From an uncultured bacterium (lineage in GTDB: Bacteria > Verrucomicrobiota > Kiritimatiellia > RFP12 > UBA1067), in NCBI GenBank assembly GCA_902802945.1, contig CADCOC010000033.1, positions 1 through 56,726 on the forward strand: 56,726 bases of DNA. The letters are read 5' to 3'. This document shows, piece by piece, positions 25,409 to 35,067 of the stretch (the stretch's first letter is position 1; each line of letters starts with the position of its first letter). The translations under genes and the position numbers were made by a program. The notes under the pieces are model-generated. The model ran no database searches. It was given only the letters and a program-made list of their open reading frames with translations, and was not told the DNA's origin.

Positions 25409-25530
25409 CGGCGCTCTCGCCGCTTCGCACTTGCGACACGTTCGGGAAGCGGCAGGAGTGCCGTTTCCCCGAATAGGCTGCGACAAGCGCGGTCCCTCCC
25501 GCTCGATTTACCCAATCGGGAGGGACGCGC
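25409..25530. repeat. Hairpin cluster downstream of trpA
   Basis: 25409-25422: CGGCG/CGCCG stem with CTCT loop. 25444-25469: an 11-bp stem with one G-T pair around loop GGAG. 25487-25530: a stem of 14 pairs with one bulge (GTCCCTCCCG/CGGGAGGGAC flanked by GCGC arms) around a 15-nt loop. The last hairpin begins 11 bp beyond the trpA stop and could end or stabilise the trp mRNA, although no U-tract follows. The segment near 25478-25499 is a variant of the GACAAGC-loop module at 13411-13431. Confidence 0.6.
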
Positions 25531-25540
25531 TTTGGGGCGG

Positions 25541-26305
25541 TCAAAACGACAGTTCTTCTGGATGGATCTTGCCGTCCTTGGCGAGCATCTTGACGAGCGC
25601 GGAGCCGACGATGAAACCATCGGCCACTTCGCCGATCACCTTGACTTGCTCCTTAGTTGAGATGCCAAAACCGGCGGCGATGGGCATGTTCACGGCCGCA
25701 CGAATGGTGGCGAGGCGCTCCTTCAGCTCCGGCGGCAGTTCGGCACGCGCGCCCGTAATGCCCTTCACGGTGATGACGTAGAGGAAGCTATCCTCCAGAC
25801 CCTTCGCCGCCTCGATGGTGCGCTCAATGGACGTGGTGGGCGCGATGAGCGGCACGAAGGTGAGGCCGTGCGGACGCAACACCTCAAGCAGTTCATCGCG
25901 TTCCTCGAGCGGCAGGTCCACGGAGAGGACGGCGTCCACGCCGGCCGCTTCCGCATCGGCGGCGAACTTCTCGAGCCCGTAGCTGTAGATCACGTTGTAG
26001 TAGCTGAACACCACGAGCGGCGCGTCGGGGTGTTTCGCGCGAAGGCGTCCCGCGAGCGCGAGGATGTCCGCGAGCGTCACGCCCTGTTCAAGCGCGGCGT
26101 AGGCGGCCGTGCGGATCACGGCGCCGTCGGCGACGGGATCCGAGAACGGCACGCCGAGTTCAAGGATGTCCGCGCCGTTCGCGAGCAGCGTGTCGGCGGC
26201 CTCCTCGCTCGCGGCGAGGTTCGGGTAGCCCATCGTGAGATAGGCGATGAACGCCGGACGGCCCGCCGCCCGCGTTTTTTCAAAGCATTTCTGGATTCGG
26301 TTCAT
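25541..26305 (-). CDS. trpA: Tryptophan synthase alpha subunit
   Basis: A 254-residue TIM-barrel enzyme that cleaves indole-3-glycerol phosphate to indole and glyceraldehyde 3-phosphate, passing indole to TrpB. The catalytic Glu is in DILELGVPFSDPVADG near residue 50, and the catalytic Asp in DAVLSVDLPLEE near 130. The phosphate site GFGIS is near 212. It is the last gene of the trp operon, separated from trpB by 162 bp instead of overlapping it like the other members, and that gap holds the CTAG array. AAGGA lies 8 bp before the ATG. Confidence 0.96.
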   Translation of the reverse strand: MNRIQKCFEKTRAAGRPAFIAYLTMGYPNLAASEEAADTLLANGADILELGVPFSDPVADGAVIRTAAYAALEQGVTLADILALAGRLRAKHPDAPLVVFSYYNVIYSYGLEKFAADAEAAGVDAVLSVDLPLEERDELLEVLRPHGLTFVPLIAPTTSIERTIEAAKGLEDSFLYVITVKGITGARAELPPELKERLATIRAAVNMPIAAGFGISTKEQVKVIGEVADGFIVGSALVKMLAKDGKIHPEELSF

Positions 26306-26323
26306 TTTAAATTCCTTCTTTTA

Positions 26324-26467
26324 CTAGAGGTTGACGATTGCAAAAGCTTTCTAGGGATTCTAGGAAATCTAGATTTTCTAGAGATCCTAGTATATCTAGA
26401 AGTCCTAGCAATTCTAGATATCCTAGTAATTCTAGAATTACTAGCAATTCTAGGGCGCCTAGAGATT

Positions 26468-26471
<4 letters not shown>
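26324..26471. repeat. CTAG-N5 array: fourteen CTAG tetramers on an exact 9-bp period
   Basis: CTAG occurs at 26351, 26360, 26369, 26378, 26387, 26396, 26405, 26414, 26423, 26432, 26441, 26450, 26459 and 26468, always 9 bp apart; another at 26324 is in phase three periods earlier. The five intervening bases vary but are AT-rich. 26423-26444 is a perfect 22-bp palindrome. The last CTAG contains the TAG stop of trpB (26470-26468). Read as protein the array gives only Leu every third residue, so coding is unlikely. Confidence 0.9.
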
Positions 26472-27642
<1,171 letters not shown>

Positions 27643-27646
<4 letters not shown>

Positions 27647-29337
27647 TTCATGAGCTCCTTCAATTTTTCTCCCGGGCGTTCGGCCCGCATCAATGTCTCT
27701 CCGATCAGGAAACCGTCCGCGCCCGCCGCGCGGAGGGTGTGGATGTCGTCCACGCCCCGGATGCCGCTTTCGGCGATCTTCACCACGCCGTCGGGGATCT
27801 GCGCGAGCAGCCCGGCGGTGATGGCGGGGTCGGTGTGGAACGTCTTGAGGTCGCGGCAGTTGACGCCGATCACCTTCGCGCCGACAGCTACGGCGCGGCA
27901 GATTTCCTCGGCGGTGTGCGTCTCGACGAGCGCCTCCATGCCGAGCGACCGCGCGTACCGAAGCCGCGACGCGAGCGCGTCGTCGTCCAGGACCGCCGCG
28001 ATGAGCAGCACCGCGTCCGCCCCGGCCGCGCGCGCGCGGAGGATCTGGAAGTCCGTGGAGACGAAGTCCTTGAACAGGATCGGCAGGTCGCTCGCCTCGC
28101 GCGCGCGCCGCACGTTGTCCTCGCCGCCGAGGAAGCGGTGGGGCTCGGCGAGCACGGAGAGCGCGGACGCCCCCGCCCCCGACAGCTCCTCCGCCAGCTC
28201 CGCCGCGCGGAAGTACGGACGGATCACGCCCTTCGACGGGCTCGCCTTCTTCAGTTCGGCGATCACGTGGATGCCGGGTCCGCGGAACGCCGCCGCGAAG
28301 TCGCGCGTCTTCGACGCCTTCTCGGCGTCGCGCCGGCGGCGTTCGGTGAGGTCCGCGAGGATGTTGCCGCCGGCCGGGCGTCCGCCCGCGCCGAGGAACT
28401 TCTCGAGCTTCGCGCGCGCCGCGCCGGAGTCGATCGACTCCTCGGCCACGGCGATGCCCTCCTTGAGGCTGCGCGCACGGTCCGCCATCCAGATGGCCGC
28501 CGCCGCGTTGATGACGGCCGCAAGACGGTACGCGCCGCGCAGGCCGCCGCCGAGGATGCCGCGCAGGATCATCGCGTTCTCCTCGGGCGCGCCGCCGGCG
28601 ATCGCCTGGGCAGGATAGCTCGCGCCGCAGAGACGCGACACGTCGAACTCGCCCTCGCTCACGATGCCGTCGCGCAGCATCGCGAAGCGCGTCACGCCGT
28701 CCGTCGAGATCTCGTCCATGCCGTCGTTCCCGCACACGATGAGCGCGCTGCGCGAGCCGAGACGGTCGAGCGTCTCGGCGAACGTGCGCAGGAGCGCCGG
28801 GTCGGCGACGCCGATCACGTGCTGCTTCACGCCCGCGGGGTTGGTGAGCGGGCCGAGGTAGTTGAAGATCGTCTTGAACTTCAACTCGCGCCGCGCGGGT
28901 GCCACGAACCGCATCGCGGGATGCAGGTTGCGCGCGAAGAGGAAGCCTATCCCGTTCGCGCGGATGCCCTCCGCGACAGCCTCCGGCGGCGTGTTGAGGT
29001 CGTAGCCGAGCGCCTCCAGCACGTCGGCCGTGCCGCACTTCGAGGTCGCGGCGCGGTTGCCGTGTTTCGCGATCGTCACGCCCGCGCCCGCCGCGATGAA
29101 GGCGGCCGTGGTGGACACGTTGAACGTGCCGGCGAAGTCGCCGCCCGTCCCCACGATGTCCACGGCGTCGGGGTTCTCGCACGCCACGTGCACGCCGGCG
29201 GCGCGCATCGCGGCGGCGGCGGCCATGAGGTCGTCCGCCGTCACGCCCTTCTCGTGGTAGGCGGTGAGGACCTCCTTGATCTCGTCCGTCGTCATCTCCC
29301 CGCCCATGATGCGGGCAAACGTCTCCTGCGTATTCAT
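27643..29337 (-). CDS. trpDC: Fused anthranilate phosphoribosyltransferase and indole-3-glycerol-phosphate synthase
   Basis: A 564-residue bifunctional enzyme. Residues 1-325 are TrpD, with the PRPP-binding [17 protein letters not shown] near 60-76 and [12 protein letters not shown] near 90. Residues about 300-564 are TrpC, with the catalytic-site segments [14 protein letters not shown] near 358, [19 protein letters not shown] and IAESGIRG. Together they convert anthranilate to indole-3-glycerol phosphate with one step missing: phosphoribosylanthranilate isomerase (TrpF) is not fused here and is absent from the operon. Both ends overlap neighbours by ATGA. Confidence 0.95.
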
Positions 29338-29906
29338 GCGAGGCCCTCCAGGAAGTTCTTGAGCTGCTGCATGCCCGTGGACGTGCCGATCGATTCGGGA
29401 TGGTACTGCACGCCCTCAATCGGCAGCGTCGCGTGGCGGATGCCCATCACCTCGCCGTCGTCCGACGCCGTGGCGCTCACGAGGAGCTCGGCGGGGAGCG
29501 TGGCGGGGTCGACCGCGAGCGAGTGGTAGCGCATCGCGGCGAACTCCTGCGGGATGTCGCGGAATACGCCCTTCCCGTCGTGCCGGACGGGCGAGGTCTT
29601 GCCGTGCATGAGGCGTTTCGCGTGGACGATCCGCGCGCCGAACGCCTGCGCGATGGACTGGTGTCCGAGGCAGATGCCGAAGAGCGGCAGCTCGCCCGCG
29701 AACGCTTTGATGGCGGCGAGCGTGACGCCGGCGGAGTCAGGGTTGCCGGGACCGGGCGAGAGGACGAGCGCCTGGGGCTTGAGCGCCCGGATGCCGTCCA
29801 CGTCGATTTTGTCGTTGCGCACCACGTCCATCTCCGCGCCCAGCCCCCGGAAGTACTGGACGAGGTTGTAGGTGAACGAGTCGTAGTTGTCAATCATGAG
29901 TATCAT
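29334..29906 (-). CDS. trpG: Anthranilate synthase glutamine amidotransferase component
   Basis: A 190-residue class I glutamine amidotransferase supplying ammonia to TrpE. The catalytic Cys is in [12 protein letters not shown] near residue 79, and the His-Glu pair is in GVQYHPES near 170. The opening [19 protein letters not shown] is typical. It could also serve PabB for folate. The frame extends upstream only as shadow of trpE; ATG at 29906 overlaps the trpE stop. Confidence 0.96.
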   Translation of the reverse strand: MILMIDNYDSFTYNLVQYFRGLGAEMDVVRNDKIDVDGIRALKPQALVLSPGPGNPDSAGVTLAAIKAFAGELPLFGICLGHQSIAQAFGARIVHAKRLMHGKTSPVRHDGKGVFRDIPQEFAAMRYHSLAVDPATLPAELLVSATASDDGEVMGIRHATLPIEGVQYHPESIGTSTGMQQLKNFLEGLA

Positions 29907-31375
29907 AGCGTCTCCGCGAATTTGGCGGCCTCGAACACGGCCTTGGACTTGTTGACGGTTTCGTTGTATTCCTTCACGGGGTCGGAGTCCGCCACGATTC
30001 CGGCGCCGGCGCGCATCGTGAGGCGCGTGCCGTCGAGGATCATCGTGCGGATGACGATGGCGAAGTCCATGTCGCCCGTGAAGCTGAAGTAGCCGGCCGC
30101 GCCGCCGTAGATGCCGCGCGGCGACTTCTCGTACTGGGCGATGAGCTCCATCGCGCGGATCTTCGGCGCGCCCGTGAGCGTGCCGGCGGGGAACGCGGCG
30201 CGCAGGAGGTCGAAGCCGTCCTTGCCCTCTGCGAGCGTGCCCGAGACGTCCGAGACGAGGTGCATCACGTGCGAGTAGCGCTCGACGTGCGCGAAGGAGT
30301 CCACCTTCACCGTGCCCGTCTCGCACACGCGGCCGAGGTCGTTGCGTCCGAGATCTACGAGCATCACGTGCTCCGCGTTCTCCTTCTCGTCGCCCACGAG
30401 CTCGCGCTCGAGCGCGGCGTCGGACTCGGGCGTGGCGCCGCGCGGACGCGTCCCCGCGATCGGACACGTGGAGCAGGTGCGCCCGGAGAGTTTCACGAGT
30501 TCCTCAGGCGACGACCCGATTAGCGTGCGCGGGCCCACCTTCATGAAGAAGTTGTACGGAGAGGGGTTCACCACGCGGAGCGCGCGGTAGAGCGAGAGCG
30601 GACTTGCGGAGGTCTCCATCGTGAACTTCTGCGACGGCACCACCTGGATGCACTCGCCGTTCAGGATGTCCTTCTTGCACTTCGCCACGATCTCAGCGTA
30701 CTCCTCCGCCGACATCTCCGGCGTGAATCCACCTGGTAGGGCGCGCTCGCCGAGCACGCCGACGCTGAACCGCATCGCGGGGCGTTCGCGCCGGAAGAAC
30801 TTCGCGAAGAGCGCGTCGATCCGCTCGCGCGCGACGTCGTAGGCAGCGGGCGCGGAGGCGTCGATGTTCACGATCACGGTCACGGTGCGGCGCACGTTGT
30901 CGAACACGAGAATCGAGTCGGTGAGGATGAACGCGGCGGTCGGCGTGCCCGGTTCGGGCGTGAGTTGCACGCGCGGCTCGAACACGCGCACGGCGTCGTA
31001 GGAGAGATAGCCGATCGCGCCTCCCTGGAGCGGCGGCAGGTCGGGGTCGGCCTTGAAGTTCCGCTCCGCAAAGAGACGCCGCAGCGCGGCGAGGATGTCC
31101 GCGTCCGGCAGGAACGACACGCCGTCGGCGGGCGTCTGCATGAACACGGTGCCGTCCTTCTCGTAGACGGTCGCGTACGGGTTCACGCCGAGGAAGGAGT
31201 AGCGTCCGCCCGTCTCGGACGACGCCACGCTCTCGAGGAGGAACACGTCCTCGTCCACGGCGCGGGACAGCACGGAGACAGGAGTCTCCATGTCCGCGAG
31301 GTACTCGCGGTAGACGGGCACGATGCCGCCACCGGCGGCTCGTGCCTCGAACATCTCTCTTGTCAGTTCTTTCAT
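29903..31375 (-). CDS. trpE: Anthranilate synthase component I
   Basis: A 490-residue chorismate-utilising enzyme that makes anthranilate from chorismate with ammonia from TrpG. The tryptophan feedback site LLES lies near residue 45. The catalytic domain shows CSTCPIAGTRPRG, DEKENAEHVMLVDLGRNDLGRV, PAGTLTGAPKIRAMELI and GGAAGYFSFTGDMDFAI. The start is ATG at 31375; the frame upstream to 31486 passes through the attenuator and has no support. It is first in trpE-G-DC-B-A and is controlled by the attenuator at 31438-31578. Confidence 0.96.
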   Translation of the reverse strand: MKELTREMFEARAAGGGIVPVYREYLADMETPVSVLSRAVDEDVFLLESVASSETGGRYSFLGVNPYATVYEKDGTVFMQTPADGVSFLPDADILAALRRLFAERNFKADPDLPPLQGGAIGYLSYDAVRVFEPRVQLTPEPGTPTAAFILTDSILVFDNVRRTVTVIVNIDASAPAAYDVARERIDALFAKFFRRERPAMRFSVGVLGERALPGGFTPEMSAEEYAEIVAKCKKDILNGECIQVVPSQKFTMETSASPLSLYRALRVVNPSPYNFFMKVGPRTLIGSSPEELVKLSGRTCSTCPIAGTRPRGATPESDAALERELVGDEKENAEHVMLVDLGRNDLGRVCETGTVKVDSFAHVERYSHVMHLVSDVSGTLAEGKDGFDLLRAAFPAGTLTGAPKIRAMELIAQYEKSPRGIYGGAAGYFSFTGDMDFAIVIRTMILDGTRLTMRAGAGIVADSDPVKEYNETVNKSKAVFEAAKFAETL

Positions 31376-31437
31376 TTGCTTTCTCTTTTGGTTTTTGGTT
31401 GGTGATTGATTTTTTCTCCCCTTCGGCCCGTATACGC

Positions 31438-31469
31438 AAAAACGGCCTCGCTCATCGGAGCGGGGCCGT
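31438..31469 (-). terminator. trp attenuator terminator
   Basis: On the minus strand ACGGCC-C-CGCTC and GAGCG-A-GGCCGT form an 11-pair stem with one mismatch and a CGAT loop, followed directly by TTTTTG. It lies between the trp leader peptide and trpE. A TCGGAG segment near 31520-31525 could pair with the CTCCGA in the terminator's left arm and act as the antiterminator. Confidence 0.85.
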
Positions 31470-31506
31470 CTGCCTATTCGGTGCAACTTCTTTTCACTTC
31501 ACCGTC

Positions 31507-31578
31507 TCAGGGTATGCGGAGCCTCTCCGACTGTTCATCGAAGCTGCGCCACCACCAGAACTGGACGTTGAATTGCAT
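31507..31578 (-). CDS. trpL: trp operon leader peptide with three tandem Trp codons
   Basis: A 23-residue reading frame starts at ATG 31578 with AGGAA 8 bp upstream and ends at TGA 31509-31507. Residues 8-10 are three consecutive TGG codons (31557-31549), within QFWWWRSF. It sits 16 nt after the predicted transcription start and 38 nt before the terminator hairpin. In the classical mechanism a ribosome stalled on Trp codons when charged tRNA-Trp is scarce blocks the terminator and lets trpE be transcribed. The frame is too short for ordinary gene callers. Confidence 0.88.
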   Translation of the reverse strand: MQFNVQFWWWRSFDEQSERLRIP

Positions 31579-31594
31579 TCTAATTTCCTGTTGC

Positions 31595-31630
31595 GCTGAA
31601 AGTTTACCACAGTCCCCCGACCGCCGTCAA
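31595..31630 (-). promoter_or_regulatory. trp operon promoter
   Basis: On the minus strand TTGACG (-35, 31630-31625) and TAAACT (-10, 31606-31601) are separated by 18 bp, placing the transcription start near 31594. The leader peptide starts 16 nt later. No Trp-repressor operator was recognised. Confidence 0.65.
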
Positions 31631-31672
31631 TAGGGAATTTTTAAGATTTTTGCGAGCGACAAGCCTTGGCTG

Positions 31673-32350
31673 TCATGCCGGATCGGAGAAGTTGATTTTC
31701 TCAAGCAGTGCAGCGGCCGCTGCGACTTCTGCTGCGGACTTCGATCCTGCAGTGGCAACGGCATCGCCGAGGCCGTGTACGCTCACGCGCACTGTAACGA
31801 CGGGCGCGTGCGCCACGCCGCCCATCTGCAAGACCTCGTAGACGGGGCGCCGCGGCGGATGCATCGCCTGCGTCTTCACCTGCAAGTAGCCCTTGGGGTT
31901 TGCGTCCCATTCGTTGAACTTCGCATTGAGCGGCAGGTCAAGCGCTGCGAATACGGTGCGGGCCGCAGGAAGTCCGCCGTCGAGCCACACCGCCCCCATC
32001 AACGCCTCCAGCGAATCCGCCAGCACTTTCGCGTGCGGCGGAGGCGGCTGCGCGCCCTGGTTGAACTTCAGATAGTCGCGCAGACCGAGGCGCTCGGCGG
32101 CGTCGGCAAGGGCAGCGCCCGAAACGAGGTGAGTGCGGCGTACGGTAAGCAGCCCTTCATTGTCATCGGGGAAGGCGGCGAAGACTGCATCGGCGGAAAG
32201 GAGCCCGAAAACGGCATCTCCAAGAAATTCAAGGCGCTGGTTGTCTCCGCCTTCGGGATGGTCCATGCGGCAGGCGGGCGTGGTGAGCGCATGGGTGAGG
32301 AGCTCGGCGTCATGGAAGGTGTAGCCGATCTTGCCTTCGAGTTCCGTCAT
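31673..32350 (-). CDS. rnc: Ribonuclease III
   Basis: A 225-residue double-strand-specific RNase. The catalytic signature NQRLEFLGDAVFGLL is at about residues 37-51, and the second acidic cluster is in VLADSLEALMGAVWLDGG near 108-125. A double-stranded-RNA-binding domain (about 155-223) ends in AAAALLEKINF. It matures rRNA and many mRNAs. Its ATG overlaps the TGA of nadK, making it the last gene of the ribosomal protein cluster transcript. Confidence 0.95.
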   Translation of the reverse strand: MTELEGKIGYTFHDAELLTHALTTPACRMDHPEGGDNQRLEFLGDAVFGLLSADAVFAAFPDDNEGLLTVRRTHLVSGAALADAAERLGLRDYLKFNQGAQPPPPHAKVLADSLEALMGAVWLDGGLPAARTVFAALDLPLNAKFNEWDANPKGYLQVKTQAMHPPRRPVYEVLQMGGVAHAPVVTVRVSVHGLGDAVATAGSKSAAEVAAAAALLEKINFSDPA

Positions 32351-33132
32351 TTGATCGTGCTCCCGTTCCAGCCGAGCTTCCGGGAAAGAACTTCGTAGGG
32401 ATCGTAGCCGCGCAACTGGATGAGCGGCACGGAGACGTCCGCACGGACAATCTCAACAGCCTCGTCCGCGCCGAGCTGCTGCACGCGCGCACCGTCCGCG
32501 AACACGGCCAGCTTCTCTCCTCGCGTGCGCAAGCAGGCGCGAACCATGAGACGAGCGGTATCTGGAATCACGAGGGGACGCGAGGCGAGGGCGTGTGGAC
32601 AGATGGGCGTGACGACAAAAGACTCGCTGTCGGGCATCAAGATGGGACCGCCGGCAGCCAGCGAGTAGGCCGTGGAGCCAGTGGGGGTGGCCACCACGAG
32701 GCCGTCGGCCGAAAGACGCGTCGCCCTGCGTCCGTCCACCGAAAGTTCTAGCTGGGCGGCGTGTCCGGAGACGCCGCGCGAAACGACGACCTCGTTCAGT
32801 GCCACGGCGTCACCCACGCGTAGCGTCGTGCGGCGTGAGACTTCGTAGTCGCCCGACGCTAGCGCGCGCAGTGCGTCATCGAAATGCGGTGCCTCTACGC
32901 CCGCAAGGTAACCAAGGGAACCGAGATTGAGTCCGAGCAGCGGAATACCGGGAAAACGGTGTACTGCGGAGAGCATCGTGCCGTCTCCGCCCAGTACAAC
33001 CACAGCCTCGGGATTGTCAATTGGGCCTGTCCCCACGGACAGGCCCAAAGACGCCGCCAGCGCCGAAAGGCGCTGGCGCACGGAATCGGAACCGGGTTTG
33101 TCCCGGTTCACATGGAAGGCAATCCGCCTCAT
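32347..33132 (-). CDS. nadK: NAD kinase
   Basis: A 261-residue enzyme that phosphorylates NAD to NADP. The catalytic VVVLGGDGTML is near residues 44-54, ALNEVVVSRG near 110, and GSTAYSLAAGGPI near 145 with the later NPICPHALASRP-type segment. It is short: the region between the first strand and GGDGT is compressed, and its codons are three perfect hairpins (33021-33109). The start at 33132 overlaps the secY stop (ATGA); the frame further upstream is shadow of secY. Confidence 0.92.
   Translation of the reverse strand: MRRIAFHVNRDKPGSDSVRQRLSALAASLGLSVGTGPIDNPEAVVVLGGDGTMLSAVHRFPGIPLLGLNLGSLGYLAGVEAPHFDDALRALASGDYEVSRRTTLRVGDAVALNEVVVSRGVSGHAAQLELSVDGRRATRLSADGLVVATPTGSTAYSLAAGGPILMPDSESFVVTPICPHALASRPLVIPDTARLMVRACLRTRGEKLAVFADGARVQQLGADEAVEIVRADVSVPLIQLRGYDPYEVLSRKLGWNGSTIK
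33021..33109. repeat. Three perfect small-loop hairpins inside the 5' part of nadK
   Basis: 33021-33048: 12-bp stem TTGGGCCTGTCC/GGACAGGCCCAA, loop CCAC. 33055-33078: 10-bp stem CGCCAGCGCC/GGCGCTGGCG, loop GAAA. 33089-33109: 8-bp stem GAACCGGG/CCCGGTTC, loop TTTGT. They lie in the segment encoding residues 8-38 of NAD kinase, just before the GGDGT motif, and match the form of the hairpins found between genes. Confidence 0.75.
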
Positions 33133-34401
33133 CACACCCCACCGCGGCCGCGGAGCGTGCCGTGGCGCAGGAAGCCGTCGTACTTGCGCACGAGGAGGTG
33201 CGACTCCATGATGCGGAGCGTATCGAGCGCCACGCCCACGATGATGAGCAGCGACGTGCCGCCGAAGAAGCTCGAAATCGCCCACGGGATGCCAAAGGCA
33301 CCGCTGAGGATCTGCGGCAGGAGGGCCACGATGAGAAGGCCGGTGCCACCGATAAGGGTGATGCGCGTCATCACGGCGTCGAGGTACTCGGCCGTCTGCA
33401 TGCCCGGACGGATGCCAGGCACGTACGAACCGTCCTTCTTCAGGTTCTCCGAGATGTCCACGGCGTTGAACTGCGTGGCAACCCAGAAGAAGCAGAAGAA
33501 CATGATCACGATCGCGTAGATGATGAGGTGCGTGGCCGAACCCATGTCGCTGAGCTGTCCGCCAAACGACTGGCAGGGATCCCAGGGCATCTTCTTGAAG
33601 AGCCAGCCCAAGACCTGGAGGATTGGCTGCGCGAAGATGATCGGCATAACGCCAGTATAGTTTACGCGGAGCGGCATGAACGTCTGCTGCATGCCGTAGG
33701 TATTACCCACCGCCATGGATCGACGCGTCGCGTGAATGGCGACCTTACGCACGCCCTGCGTGAGCAACACGGTACCCATCACCACGAGGAAGCCGAACAC
33801 CAGCAACATCACGAGTTCGACGGGCGAGGCCGTCTGCATCCCAGTGCCGCCGAAGTACCGCTCGTATGCAGCGAAGATGGCGTGCGGGAGACGCGAGGTG
33901 ATGTTGATCATAATGATAAGCGAACCGCCGTTACCCACGCCGAAGGTGGTAATCTGGTCGGCAAGCCACATGACGAACAACGCGGCCGAGGTCATGCCTA
34001 TGACCGTCATCAGACGGAATCCCATCGGGGATCCGCTCACGACAATCTGCGCATTGATGCCGAGCGCCTGCGGGTTCAAGAGAACGGTAGCGATCGTCCA
34101 CGACTGGACCACGCAGATGACGATCGTCAGGTAACGCGTGATCTGCGCAAGACGCTGAGAGGAAGCCGATGGCGCACTGTCCGAGCGCGCCGCCCGTGAA
34201 CACGTCGAACCAGTCGAGCATGCCGCCGCCAGACTGGCTGCGGATATCCTCGATCGCACCCTGGAGGGCACGCCAGTCAACGCCGGGCGTGGGGATCTGG
34301 GAAACGAGACGGCACACGGCCACAAGGCCGAGCGTAATCAAAATTTTCTTGCGCAGTTCGGGAATTTTGAACGCATTCGAGAAACCTTTAAACATCGACA
34401 T
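33132..34401 (-). pseudogene. secY: SecY protein translocase subunit with internal deletion and frameshift
   Basis: The first 80 or so residues from ATG 34401 are normal SecY (FKIPELRKKI, PTPGVDW, plug region, TGGALGQCAIGFL). Right after GFL (near 34160) the frame shifts, and the other frame resumes with QRLAQITRYLTIV, the segment that normally follows TM2, and runs to TGA at 33134-33132. In SecY about 33 residues (TM2, beginning GIMPYISAS) belong between these points, so roughly 98 or 101 bp are missing. The rest, including the FGVGNGGSLIIMI loop and the cytosolic C5 region, is intact. SecY is essential, so this is an assembly error, a sequencing error or one of two copies. Confidence 0.88.
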
Positions 34402-34463
34402 AACTCAAACTCCGTATGGGGTGTAAGGAAACAGAGACCGAGCAGTCCCTAAAAGGGGATGAA

Positions 34464-34506
34464 AAAGACCCTGGACGGAGGGCAATCCCCACCGTCCACG
34501 GTCTTT
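34464..34506 (-). terminator. Terminator-like hairpin between rplO and secY
   Basis: On the minus strand AAAGACC-G-TGGACGG and CCGTCCA-G-GGTCTTT form a 14-pair stem with one internal mismatch and a 13-nt loop, followed by a short U-rich run (TTTTTC). It would end or attenuate transcription after rplO before secY. The arms are symmetrical enough to work on both strands. Confidence 0.6.
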
Positions 34507-34529
34507 CCTCTGTCCCCGGGCTTCAGTCA

Positions 34530-34976
34530 TCAGGCCTTTCCGGCCACGCTGCCGCCGACGGCCTCGATCTTCGCCTTGGCGGCGGCGCTGCAGGGAACCT
34601 TCACGACGAACTTCTTCGTAAGCTCGCCCTTCGCGAGGATCTTGACGATCGGACGCTTGGCGCTCTTGAAGCCCTTGGCGGCAAGCGTCTCCAAGGTAAT
34701 CTCGTCGCCCGCGTTAAACAGCTTCTCCAGCGTCTCCACGTTGACGGCGAGCGTCTCGGTGCGGAAACGGGCGTTGTTGAAGCCGCGCTTGGGCAGACGG
34801 CGCACGAGCGGCATCTGGCCGCCTTCGAAGCCGAGCTTCTGCTTGTGGCCCTTGCGGGCGTTCTGGCCCTTCTGGCCACGGCAGCTCGTCTTGCCCATGC
34901 CCGAGCCGCAGCCACGGCCCACGCGCTTGGCGCGCTTGCGCGCACCGGGGGTATTGGTGAGGGATGAAAGATCCAT
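34530..34976 (-). CDS. rplO: Large ribosomal subunit protein L15
   Basis: A 148-residue protein with the basic Gly-rich N-terminus typical of L15 (ARKRAKRVGRGCGSGMGKTSCRGQKGQNARKG) that threads into 23S rRNA, and the globular end KFVVKVPCSAAAKAKIEAVGG. The ATG at 34976 (MDLSSL) is the family start; the frame upstream runs through two hairpin repeats. It normally follows rpmD, which is missing here. Confidence 0.96.
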   Translation of the reverse strand: MDLSSLTNTPGARKRAKRVGRGCGSGMGKTSCRGQKGQNARKGHKQKLGFEGGQMPLVRRLPKRGFNNARFRTETLAVNVETLEKLFNAGDEITLETLAAKGFKSAKRPIVKILAKGELTKKFVVKVPCSAAAKAKIEAVGGSVAGKA

Positions 34977-35001
34977 TATAACAATTCCTTTTTGAAGGGG
35001 T

Positions 35002-35061
35002 TCGGGGAAACCTGGGTTTCCCCGATGGTTGTCAGGTTCGGGGAAACCTTGGTTTCCCCGA
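35002..35061. repeat. Two tandem hairpins in the rpsE-rplO gap, at the usual place of rpmD
   Basis: 35002-35025: 10-bp stem TCGGGGAAAC/GTTTCCCCGA, loop CTGG. 35038-35061: the same stem with loop CTTG, starting 36 bp later. The surrounding bases are also repeated (GGTTCGGGGAAACCT and ATRGTTGT). They occupy most of the 91-bp gap in which spc operons normally carry rpmD. Confidence 0.8.
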
Positions 35062-35067
35062 TAGTTG

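Noticed and set aside
29334..30467. Long trpG form of 377 residues
   Set aside because: The upstream part is an Arg-rich shadow of trpE; the conserved [11 protein letters not shown] start is at 29906 with an ATGA overlap.
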